Positions 1-5,458 of a stretch of DNA of 5,833 bases are shown in pieces. The notes beneath the pieces are model-generated. The model ran no database searches. It was not told where the DNA came from and saw only the letters and a program-made list of their open reading frames with translations. Origin of the DNA: Accumulibacter sp. (GTDB taxonomy: Bacteria > Pseudomonadota > Gammaproteobacteria > Burkholderiales > Rhodocyclaceae); contig JAISNE010000237.1 of assembly GCA_031276375.1 (NCBI GenBank), positions 1 through 5,833 on the forward strand, in the 5' to 3' direction. Made by a program: the position numbers and the translations under genes. Positions within the stretch are counted from its first letter, which is position 1; each line of letters opens with the position of its first letter.

Positions 1-1008
1 CGGCACAGGATTCCCGAACTGGTCTGCCCGGCCGGCAGTCTGCCGGCGCTGAAGGCGGCCGTCGACAACGGCGCCGACACCGTTTATTTCGGCTACAGGA
101 ATGACACCAACGCGCGCAATTTCGCCGGCCTGAATTTCGACCGCAAGGCGATGGTCGAGGGCATCGCTTACGCGCGGGCGCGTGGCCGGCGCGTGCTGCT
201 GGCGATCAACACCTTTCCCCAACCGGGGCGCGAAGCGGATTGGCGCGCCGCCGTCGACGGCGCCGTCGATCTGGGCGTCGACGCCGTCATCCTGGCCGAC
301 GCCGGTTTGCTCGACTACGCCAGGAATCGTCATCCCGACCTGCGTCTGCACCTTTCCGTGCAGGGCTCGGCGACGAGCTATGAAGCGGTCAACTTCGCGC
401 ACCGCGAATTCGGCATCCGGCGGGCCGTGCTGCCGCGCGTATTGACGCTGCCGCAAGTCGAACTGGTGATCCGCAACACGCCGGTCGAAATCGAGGTGTT
501 CTGTTTCGGTAGTCTGTGCGTGATGAACGAGGGCCGCTGCTGGCTTTCCTCCTACGCCACCGGGGAATCGCCGAACACCATGGGCGCCTGTTCGCCGGCC
601 AAGTTCGTCAAGTGGGAAAAAAAGCCCGGACGGCTCGATACCCGGCTCAACGGCATCCTGATCGACCGTTACGACGACGGCGAGCCGGCCGGCTACCCGA
701 CGCTGTGCAAGGGCCGCTTCGAGGTGGGCGGCGCGACCTACTACGCGCTGGAGGAGCCGGTCAGCCTGAACGCGCTCGAACTCTTGCCGGAAATCGCCCG
801 CATCGGTGTCGCGGCGGTCAAGGTCGAAGGCCGCCAGCGCAGCCCGGCCTACGTCGCGCAAGTGACGCGCGCCCTGCGCGCCGCGCTCGACGCGCTGGCC
901 CAGGGGCCGGAGGTTTTTACCGTCAAGCCGGCCTGGCAAGCCGAACTCGGCAAGGTTTCGGAAGGCGCCCAAGTGACGCTCGGCGCTTACAATCGGCCGT
1001 GGCGGTGA
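1..1008 (+). CDS. ubiU: UbiU, O2-independent ubiquinone hydroxylation protein (peptidase U32 family), 5' end outside window
   Basis: UbiU pairs with UbiV to hydroxylate the ubiquinone ring without O2, in the cytoplasm. The frame is open from base 1 and ends with TGA at 1006-1008, giving 335 codons. The first residues in view (ELVCPAGSLPALKAA) match the extreme N-terminus of the family, so only a few codons are missing; the ATG at 151 is internal and not the start. Four cysteines at window codons 173, 180, 197 and 236 have the same spacing (7, 17, 39) as the [4Fe-4S] ligands C169, C176, C193 and C232 of E. coli UbiU. Flanking motifs FGSLC, GRCWLSSY, GESPNT, GACSPA, YPTLCKGR and EGRQRSPAYV are typical of UbiU. 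The C-terminus (TLGAYNRPW) is intact. The partner ubiV lies about 2 kb downstream, beyond a repeat-bracketed gene. A U32 paralogue such as RlhA or TrhP is unlikely given this length and motif set. Confidence 0.95.
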   Translation, partial: RHRIPELVCPAGSLPALKAAVDNGADTVYFGYRNDTNARNFAGLNFDRKAMVEGIAYARARGRRVLLAINTFPQPGREADWRAAVDGAVDLGVDAVILADAGLLDYARNRHPDLRLHLSVQGSATSYEAVNFAHREFGIRRAVLPRVLTLPQVELVIRNTPVEIEVFCFGSLCVMNEGRCWLSSYATGESPNTMGACSPAKFVKWEKKPGRLDTRLNGILIDRYDDGEPAGYPTLCKGRFEVGGATYYALEEPVSLNALELLPEIARIGVAAVKVEGRQRSPAYVAQVTRALRAALDALAQGPEVFTVKPAWQAELGKVSEGAQVTLGAYNRPWR

Positions 1009-1040
1009 TTTTGAAAAACGAAATGTCTCCGAATCATTTA

Positions 1041-1226
1041 ATTACTCGGCAGTCAATAATTTTGTATACATAAATATGCCAAATACGCAAACAACTCCGG
1101 ATTGCGTCATTGCGAGGCCCGCAGGGCCGTGGCGATCCATGCGGCCGTTTGGATTGCCACGGCCCTGCGGGCCTCGCAATGACGACGATTTGATCCTGGT
1201 GTTTCTAAATTACCGATTGCTGAGTA
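1041..1226 (+). repeat. MITE-like palindromic repeat, copy 1 (186 bp, long hairpin)
   Basis: This non-coding element recurs at 2802-2942 in the same orientation. Bases 1041-1120 match 2802-2881 at 76 of 80 positions, and 1169-1226 match 2885-2942 at 55 of 58. Its ends are imperfect 22-bp inverted repeats (1043-1064 against 1205-1226, 17 of 22 matching, starting TACTC). The centre is a 35-bp inverted repeat (1105-1139 and 1150-1184, one G·U-type mismatch) with a 10-base loop. The stem begins CGTCATTGCGAGGCCC, a motif common in dispersed bacterial palindromic repeats. Bases 1121-1168, the top of the hairpin, are absent from copy 2. There is no ORF or transposase inside, so it would have to be moved in trans. 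The right end runs up to the ribosome binding site of the following gene. Confidence 0.85.
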
Positions 1227-1227
1227 A

Positions 1228-1233
1228 TGAGGA
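1228..1233 (+). promoter_or_regulatory. Ribosome binding site TGAGGA choosing start 1239
   Basis: TGAGGA ends five bases before the ATG at 1239. It overlaps the alternative in-frame ATG at 1227, which itself has no suitable upstream site. It directly abuts the right end of repeat copy 1 at 1226. Confidence 0.6.
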
Positions 1234-1238
1234 TTTTT

Positions 1239-2738
1239 ATGAATAAGAGACCTGCTGGAATCGCGATCGGCGCTTTCTTCTGGATGAGCTTGGTGTCCGT
1301 CGAAGGAACATATGCGCTTGAAGCCAATCAGTCGATAAAGGACATTGACGAAGTCGCCCGTGTTATTTGGGAGAAAAGAGAAGGCATTAACATTAGTTTA
1401 TATGGAGAGCCAAATCATCCTCTCTGCGTTTATATTCCATCTCGTCCTGAGCCAGATGCGAAATCGATTGCAAAGCACCCGATGGCCCGGCATTTCGATT
1501 TCATTTCCGACAAGCCTCTGACAAAGGATCGTGAAATACAGTTGCGACAGCTCGATGCGCTGAATAAGGCCGGTCTGCTGGAAAAATTCAGCACAGTCGC
1601 AAATATTGGCGGCGAGATGAAAAAGGTTATCCGTTACAGGCTCACTGAAAAAGGATGGTCTGCAAGTAGCTATTCGAAACGATATCCGGCATGCTTTGTC
1701 TACGGCATTCCCCGTTACCTTGGAACCGCTGGAACGCCTGCAATGATTGGCAAGCATGGCGGAGGTGGAATTTATGAGGTACGCGGCAAGGTTGGTCTCG
1801 GTTCCGAAGCCGAATTGGCGCCTTGGGCAAAAAGCCTGGAAATTCGCTCCGTATTCCAGGAAATAAATGAAAAAATTGGCGGTCAAGAACACTCCGTAAG
1901 GATTTACCGTGACGGAAACGAATGGTTCGACGCCGACGATATATTGAATGGCAGGGCGCGCAAGAAAAACCCGCGTTCGATATCCCGGGAATTGGAACAG
2001 GAGAAATCAGACGCTCTGAAGAGGGCACATGAAAACTCCGAGCTGGCCGCCCCGACAATCGATGAGATACAAGAGTCACTTCTGGAAAAATTTGGTGATC
2101 CTGGGCCAAGTGCCTGTCTGCATCTGCCTAGCAGTGGAAAACTGCCAGTCGACAAGACATTCTACCGGTTTAATCCAGACCGCAGCCAGGATTATGCTGT
2201 CGCGATATTCACGAACAAGGATCGCACCCCCTATGATCGCGTATCCAGGAAGACGATTCCATACCTGAACATGCTCGAACGGCTGGGAATTTTAACCAAG
2301 CATGCCGAAAGTAATGTTCCTGGCGAAGGCAGGGAAAAAGGAAAATTGTTCGATGCGCTTATATTTGAACTGACACCCCAGTACAAGAATCGAATCGATC
2401 CACGCCATCGGGATTGTTTTCCACTTGGCAAACCAACGGTTGAAATCGTCGATATTCAAGTGGGGAAAATTGTCAATATTCAGCTTGGGGATGGCCAATA
2501 CGGAGGGAGCTTTCTTTCAGACTTGAATTTCCGGTTCAAACTCAGGGTCATGTACAAAAATCCTCCAGCCTGGATGAATGATCCCATGCTTATGAGCAAC
2601 TGGTCTGAACTGAAGGGAGTCATTGAACGCGGCTGGGCATGCGATGGCGAGTTTTCCTTTGACAGAAAGACCCGCAAGACAGGAAGTGGTAATGGCAGTT
2701 GCCGATGGGCATTTGACAGCTACTATGACAACTACTGA
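1239..2738 (+). CDS. Hypothetical exported protein with an internal domain duplication
   Basis: I do not recognise this 499-aa protein. Start 1239 is preferred over the in-frame ATG at 1227 because of TGAGGA five bases upstream. Residues 1-26 look like a signal peptide: NKR, a hydrophobic run from about 6 to 20, and a likely cleavage after TYA (A26). The rest is soluble, with no other membrane segment. Two halves resemble each other. Repeat A has IDEV at 36, C63 in LCVYIPS, AGLL at 111-114, YRLT at 133-136 and C152. Repeat B has IDEI at 274, C293 in ACLHLPS, LGIL at 349-352, FELT at 376-379 and C393. The pattern L..L...G[LI]L, then a strand ending LT, looks winged-helix-like, and each half ends in a beta-rich segment. 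A charged linker (about 235-285) joins the halves. The paired cysteines could form disulfides in the periplasm. GC is lower than in the neighbours, suggesting transfer. Function is unknown. Confidence 0.8.
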   Translation: MNKRPAGIAIGAFFWMSLVSVEGTYALEANQSIKDIDEVARVIWEKREGINISLYGEPNHPLCVYIPSRPEPDAKSIAKHPMARHFDFISDKPLTKDREIQLRQLDALNKAGLLEKFSTVANIGGEMKKVIRYRLTEKGWSASSYSKRYPACFVYGIPRYLGTAGTPAMIGKHGGGGIYEVRGKVGLGSEAELAPWAKSLEIRSVFQEINEKIGGQEHSVRIYRDGNEWFDADDILNGRARKKNPRSISRELEQEKSDALKRAHENSELAAPTIDEIQESLLEKFGDPGPSACLHLPSSGKLPVDKTFYRFNPDRSQDYAVAIFTNKDRTPYDRVSRKTIPYLNMLERLGILTKHAESNVPGEGREKGKLFDALIFELTPQYKNRIDPRHRDCFPLGKPTVEIVDIQVGKIVNIQLGDGQYGGSFLSDLNFRFKLRVMYKNPPAWMNDPMLMSNWSELKGVIERGWACDGEFSFDRKTRKTGSGNGSCRWAFDSYYDNY

Positions 2739-2801
2739 AGTCGCCCGATAAACAATAGTGAGATTGTAGTCATTTTGAATTCTATGCGATGAACCAAAGT
2801 C
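2739..2801. other. Short spacer downstream of the hypothetical gene
   Basis: This AT-rich spacer has no convincing hairpin plus T-tract terminator. The 11-mer TAGTCATTTTG at 2768-2778 recurs at 2815-2825, at the left end of repeat copy 2. In copy 1 the corresponding bases differ, so the 11-mer may reflect local duplication or chance. Confidence 0.4.
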
Positions 2802-2942
2802 ATTACTCGGCAGTTAGTCATTTTGTATACATAAATAGGCCAAATACGCAAACAACTCCGGATTGCGTCATTGCGAGGCCCTTCGGGCCTCGCAATGACG
2901 ACGATTCGATCCTGGTGTTTCTAAATTACCGACTGATGAGTA
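2802..2942 (+). repeat. MITE-like palindromic repeat, copy 2 (141 bp, short hairpin)
   Basis: This is the second copy of the element at 1041-1226, in the same orientation, with 7 mismatches over 138 shared positions. The terminal inverted repeats are 2804-2825 and 2921-2942 (16 of 22 matching). The central stem is reduced to 16 perfect base pairs (2866-2881 and 2885-2900) around TTC; the apex reads C-TTCG-G, an unusually stable tetraloop if transcribed. The extra 45 bases of copy 1's hairpin top are missing. In RNA the hairpin could slow polymerase or stabilise 3' ends, but no T-tract follows it, so I do not call it a terminator. Confidence 0.85.
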
Positions 2943-3002
2943 CCAGTCGGTTCCCCATATTTTCACGTATCACTCGATCACCTTTCACGGAATTCCCAAA
3001 CA

Positions 3003-3920
3003 ATGAAGCTCTCGCTCGGTCCGCTGCTTTTCTTCTGGCCCAGGGAAAAGGTGCTGGAGTTCTATGACGAGATGGCGCGCGTTCCGGCGCTCGACATCAT
3101 CTACGTCGGCGAAGTCGTTTGTTCGCGCCGGCAGCAACTGCGCGCCGACGACTGGATCGCGCTGGCGCGGCGGCTGACCGGCGCCGGCAAGGAAGTCGTC
3201 GTTTCGGCGCAGGCGCTGCTCGAATCGGAAAGCGACCTGAAGACGCTGCGCCACCTGATCGATGAATTGGGCGGGATGCGCGCGTGCCTGCTCGAAGCCA
3301 ACGACCTGGGCGCGGTCAACATCGCCGGAGGCCGTCCTTTCGTCGCCGGCCCCCATCTCAACATCTACAACGCCGCGACGCTGGCGACCTTCCACCGCTA
3401 CGGCATGCGCCGCTGGGTGCCGCCGCTCGAAAGCGCGCGCGCGCTTGTCGATGCCTTGCACCGGACGCGTCCCGAGGGCGTGGAAACGGAAGTTTTTGCT
3501 TTCGGCAAGTTGCCACTCGCCTTTTCCGCGCGCTGTTTCACCGCCCGCCATTACCAGCTGAACAAGGACGATTGCCAGTTCCGCTGCATGGAGCATCCCG
3601 AAGCGATCACGCTGAAAACGCGCGAGGGACAGCCGTTCCTGGCGATCAACGGTATCCAGACGATGTCGGCGCAAACCTGCAATCTGCTCGCCGAAATCCC
3701 GGACATGCGGGCGATGGGCATCGACATCGCGCGCATCAGCCCGCAAGCGCGGCACATGGACAAGATCATCGCCGCCTTCGACGAAGCCCGCCGCGGCGGC
3801 ACACCGCCCCTGTCCGACCCGGACTGGGCGACGGACGGGTTCGTCGACGGCTACTGGTTCGGTGAAGCGGGCATCGTCGCGCGCCATCAAATGACGCGCG
3901 GACAAGGAGAAGGAGAATGA
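3003..3920 (+). CDS. ubiV: UbiV, O2-independent ubiquinone hydroxylation protein (peptidase U32 family)
   Basis: UbiV is the partner of UbiU in a heterodimer that hydroxylates the ubiquinone ring under anoxia. The protein has 305 residues, a usual length for the family, and starts [15 protein letters not shown]. Four cysteines, C40, C178, C191 and C195, keep the spacing of the E. coli UbiV cluster ligands (C39, C180, C193, C197; the last three are 13 and 4 apart in both). The surrounding motifs [23 protein letters not shown] and CQFRCMEH support this. The start has only a weak purine-rich site (CGGAA, about 2987-2991). The 60-base leader after repeat copy 2 shows no obvious promoter or FNR/Anr box (TTGAT-N4-ATCAA), so transcription may come through the cassette from ubiU or from a promoter I cannot see. 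The TGA overlaps the ATG of ubiT, indicating coupled translation. Confidence 0.95.
   Translation: MKLSLGPLLFFWPREKVLEFYDEMARVPALDIIYVGEVVCSRRQQLRADDWIALARRLTGAGKEVVVSAQALLESESDLKTLRHLIDELGGMRACLLEANDLGAVNIAGGRPFVAGPHLNIYNAATLATFHRYGMRRWVPPLESARALVDALHRTRPEGVETEVFAFGKLPLAFSARCFTARHYQLNKDDCQFRCMEHPEAITLKTREGQPFLAINGIQTMSAQTCNLLAEIPDMRAMGIDIARISPQARHMDKIIAAFDEARRGGTPPLSDPDWATDGFVDGYWFGEAGIVARHQMTRGQGEGE
3904..3915 (+). promoter_or_regulatory. Tandem ribosome binding sites for ubiT
   Basis: Two purine-rich sites lie inside the 3' end of ubiV. AAGGAG (3904-3909) is seven bases from the ATG at 3917, and AGGAG (3911-3915) is seven bases from the in-frame ATG at 3923. Both starts are therefore well placed and the true one cannot be decided from sequence; they differ by two residues. 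Confidence 0.55.
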
Positions 3921-4387
3921 GCATGACCGAAGGGTTCCATCGTTTTTTTTCCATCCCCGGCTTCACGCTGCCTCCACTGATTGCCCGCGTCGGCGCCCGG
4001 TTGCCGCAATGGCCGCACGCCGTGGCGCTGGCGGCCTGCTTCAACGCCGTGCTCGGAATGCGGCTGTTGCCCGAGGACGATCTGGCCTTGCTGGAAAAAC
4101 GCCGCTTCCTGATCGACATCCTCGATACCGGCGTCCGCATCGCGCTCGGCTTTCGCGACGGCCGCTTCCATCCCTTGTTCTCCGTTCCGGAAACGCCCGA
4201 CCTGGTATTCCGCGCCAATCTCTCCGCTTTTCTGCGGATCGCCGCGCGCCAGGAAGATCCGGACACCTTGTTTTTCAACCGCGCGCTGGACATCGAAGGC
4301 GACACCGAACTCGGGCTGATCGTCAAGAACATGCTCGACGCGGTGGAATGGCCCAAATGCTCCGGGATGGCGATATTTCGCCACTGA
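3917..4387 (+). CDS. ubiT: UbiT, SCP2-domain ubiquinone biosynthesis accessory factor
   Basis: UbiT is the SCP2-type lipid-binding accessory protein of the O2-independent ubiquinone pathway, thought to hold hydrophobic intermediates for UbiU-UbiV. The 156-aa product has an SCP2 domain at about 40-145. The hallmark stretch at 111-143, with [20 protein letters not shown] and VKNMLDA, closely resembles the E. coli UbiT (YhbT) core. The N-terminus (about 11-40) is hydrophobic and amphipathic, suited to membrane or lipid contact. It is slightly shorter than E. coli UbiT, ending about 11 residues after the KNMLDA motif, so the family's C-terminal tail is missing or very short. The start overlaps the ubiV stop as ATGA; an alternative start at 3923 is possible. 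A run of eight T bases at 3943-3950 (codons 9-12) could be slippage-prone. Confidence 0.92.
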   Translation: MSMTEGFHRFFSIPGFTLPPLIARVGARLPQWPHAVALAACFNAVLGMRLLPEDDLALLEKRRFLIDILDTGVRIALGFRDGRFHPLFSVPETPDLVFRANLSAFLRIAARQEDPDTLFFNRALDIEGDTELGLIVKNMLDAVEWPKCSGMAIFRH

Positions 4388-4431
4388 TCCGCCGCCGTGT
4401 CTCATGCGCAGGGGGCCGCGCCGGCGGCGAT
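4386..4431. other. Inverted repeat between convergent ubiT and yajD
   Basis: GATCCGCCGCCG at 4386-4397 can pair with CGGCGGCGATC at 4422-4432 if one base is bulged, leaving a 24-base GC-rich loop. Its position between convergent stop codons suggests a bidirectional transcription end. There is no T-tract on either side, so terminator function is unproven. Confidence 0.3.
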
Positions 4432-4434
4432 CCT

Positions 4435-4821
4435 TCAGCGCCCGCCCTTCCCGAGCAGTTCCTTGAGCCCGGCAAAGGGCTGTGACGTCGCCCGCGCGCC
4501 GCCCGCCCCGCCATCCACCGCCCCGGCCCGCCGCGCCGCCTCGGTGTCGAGCATCCGCGCGTGCTCGTTATCGTGGCAGTAAAGACAAAGCAGCTCCCAA
4601 TTGCTGCCGTCCTTCGGATTGTTGTCGTGGTTGTGATCGCGGTGATGCACGGTCAATTGGTGCAGGTTCTCGCGCGTGAATTCGCGGGCGCAGCGGCCGC
4701 AAATCCACGGATAGAGCTTCAACGCCTGTTCCCGGTAACCCTGCTCGCGCTGCTGACGCCCGCGGATCGCCTCGGCGACCATCCGCTCCGCATGCGCCCG
4801 CTTCACCTCGTCGGTGCTCAT
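4435..4821 (-). CDS. yajD: YajD-like HNH nuclease-family protein
   Basis: This is a small HNH-fold protein of the YajD family, whose cellular role is not established; the fold implies metal-dependent nucleic acid cleavage or binding. Numbered from the ATG at 4821, it has 128 residues. GYREQALKLYPWICGRC at 28-44 contains the first zinc knuckle cysteines C41 and C44. LTVHHRDHNH at 56-65 carries the HNH histidines. DGSNWELLCLYCHDNEH at 71-87 supplies N74, the knuckle cysteines C79 and C82, H83 and H87. This core closely matches E. coli YajD. The N-terminal extension (1-27) is charged and helical-looking, and the tail (98-112) is Gly/Ala-rich before a conserved PFAGLKELL end. The start at 4821 is chosen because GAGGAGG (4827-4833) lies five bases upstream; the frame is open up to 4875 without a better start. 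It converges on ubiT with a 47-base gap. Confidence 0.9.
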   Translation of the reverse strand: MSTDEVKRAHAERMVAEAIRGRQQREQGYREQALKLYPWICGRCAREFTRENLHQLTVHHRDHNHDNNPKDGSNWELLCLYCHDNEHARMLDTEAARRAGAVDGGAGGARATSQPFAGLKELLGKGGR

Positions 4822-5162
4822 CGTTTCCTCCTCGCGGATAACTCTGGCGTCGATTGTATAGCCGATTCGCGTCAATGGGCCTCCCGGCGTTTCCGTCGTC
4901 CGCTCCGGGTCGAATTTGGCGTGCTTTTCGCCGGGGGCTTGAAGGACAGAGGACGGAGGCTGACGTTTCCCCTCGAATTCATGAAGAATTCAAGAAAAGA
5001 GGAAAGGCTTGAGAGTCTGCCATGGCAAACATTGCAAACAGAGGAGAGCATTTTACCAAGCCCCCGGCTTTGCCGGGGGTATTTGACTTTGAAAATATTC
5101 TTCCGATCTACCTTTGCGGGACACAGAGGCAGTTTGACGCGCAATATCATTATTGAAATTCT
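4822..5162. other. Non-coding stretch upstream of yajD
   Basis: About 340 bases carry no gene I can support; ORFs on both strands lack family features and recognisable starts. The part next to yajD holds its ribosome binding site and a possible -10 box TATACAAT (minus strand, 4853-4860), with TTGACG too close upstream to be a normal -35. The middle holds a GC-rich inverted repeat pair (4930-4941 and 5057-5068). At 4978-4994 GAATTC occurs twice around ATGAA. The right part (5080-5162) is AT-richer. It lies where the rest of the truncated merR gene would be expected but shows no MerR-like residues in the frame I read through. Confidence 0.6.
4930..5079. repeat. GC-rich inverted repeat pair with a terminal hairpin
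   Basis: The 12-mer GCCGGGGGCTTG at 4930-4941 recurs exactly in reverse complement at 5057-5068. The second copy forms half of a perfect 8-bp hairpin, CCCCCGGC (5061-5068), TTT loop, GCCGGGGG (5072-5079). The 115 bases between the arms are purine-rich on the + strand and have no coding signal. It resembles a REP-type palindromic element or the remains of a small one. Weak T content after the hairpin argues against a strong terminator. Confidence 0.5.
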
Positions 5163-5288
5163 CTAGCAGTTCCGCGCGCCTTCGGCGCCGCGTCCTACCG
5201 CCGGAATCAGCCCGATGCGCTCGTAATAGCGCAGAGTATCCACCGTGAGGCCGTATTTTTCACAGATGGCCGCAATGGTCATGGCCAT
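5163..5288 (-). pseudogene. Truncated MerR-family transcriptional regulator
   Basis: The reading frame from ATG 5288 encodes 41 residues and stops at TAG (5163-5165). It begins MAMTIAAICEKYGLTVDTLR, then YYERIGLIPAVGRG, the first helix-turn-helix and wing of a MerR protein. Full members have about 110-145 residues, so the second DNA-binding helix pair, the dimerisation coiled coil and any sensor region are missing. Reading on in the same frame past the stop gives no MerR-like sequence, so the gene looks cut by rearrangement and not by a single nonsense change. The start is intact, with AAGGA (5294-5298) five bases upstream, so a short peptide might still be made. Its divergent position to a zinc dehydrogenase is typical for electrophile-responsive MerR regulators. 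The ATG at 5282 is an alternative start. Confidence 0.8.
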
Positions 5289-5321
5289 GAGGTTCCTTTA
5301 CAAAAAAAATTTGAAAAAGGG

Positions 5322-5350
5322 TTAACATGGAGTTGACTCTAGGGATTCTA
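5322..5350 (+). promoter_or_regulatory. Candidate MerR-type operator/promoter for the dehydrogenase gene
   Basis: A dyad GAGT-TG-ACTC lies at 5330-5339. A -35-like TTAACA (5322-5327) precedes it, and a poor -10-like region (GATTCTAC, about 5344-5351) follows at the long 17-20 base spacing used by MerR-activated promoters. The dyad is clear; the promoter boxes are weak and assigned by analogy. The rest of the 5289-5458 spacer holds an A8 run (5302-5309) and the dehydrogenase ribosome binding site. Confidence 0.45.
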
Positions 5351-5458
5351 CTTCGAACCGCGGGACGTTTCCGCTTCGTATCGACGCGCATCCCGGAACG
5401 AATGTCGCGGCAGGCAGCCGCCCAACCCAATCAACCGGATCAACTTGAGGATAACATC

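Larger units (their letters stand above)
1041..2942. mobile_element. Putative repeat-bracketed cassette inserted between ubiU and ubiV
   Basis: Two directly oriented copies of the same repeat (1041-1226 and 2802-2942) enclose a single gene of clearly lower GC than its surroundings. For example, 1621-1680 has 25 G+C of 60, against 46 of 60 in 3121-3180. The block separates ubiU from ubiV, which commonly sit next to each other. The arrangement would allow excision by homologous recombination between the 131 shared positions, leaving one repeat behind. No transposase, integrase or clear target duplication around the whole block is visible. Independent insertion of two repeats either side of a resident gene is an equally simple history. 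Confidence 0.4.

Noticed and set aside
516..1073. 185-codon plus-strand frame inside ubiU
   Set aside because: It is an out-of-frame shadow of ubiU rich in Arg and Ala; the ubiU frame has conserved cluster cysteines.
1041..2942. CRISPR array from the two repeats
   Set aside because: There are only two copies, 141-186 bp each and separated by a 1.5-kb gene; nothing resembles regular short repeats and spacers.
2943..3002. FNR/Anr box before ubiV
   Set aside because: An anaerobic regulator site was looked for because the pathway is anaerobic, but no TTGAT-N4-ATCAA-like dyad is present.
2985..3905. Long open frame on the minus strand across ubiV
   Set aside because: It mirrors ubiV in GC-rich DNA, its product has low-complexity Arg/Ala/Asp composition without family motifs, and ubiV is certain on the other strand.
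5061..5079. Intrinsic terminator at the GC hairpin
   Set aside because: The stem is strong but neither side has a run of T; the + side reads TATTTGACTTT and the - side CTTGGTAAAA.
5099..5109. TCTTCCGATCT, identical to the end of a common sequencing adapter, hinting at a chimeric join near the merR break
   Set aside because: Only 11 bases match and the base before them differs from the adapter; it may be chance. Reads spanning 5090-5180 would settle it.
4561..5166. Plus-strand open frame of 201 codons over yajD and its upstream spacer
   Set aside because: It overlaps the well-supported HNH gene in antisense, has no ribosome binding site that I can see, and its product matches no family I know.
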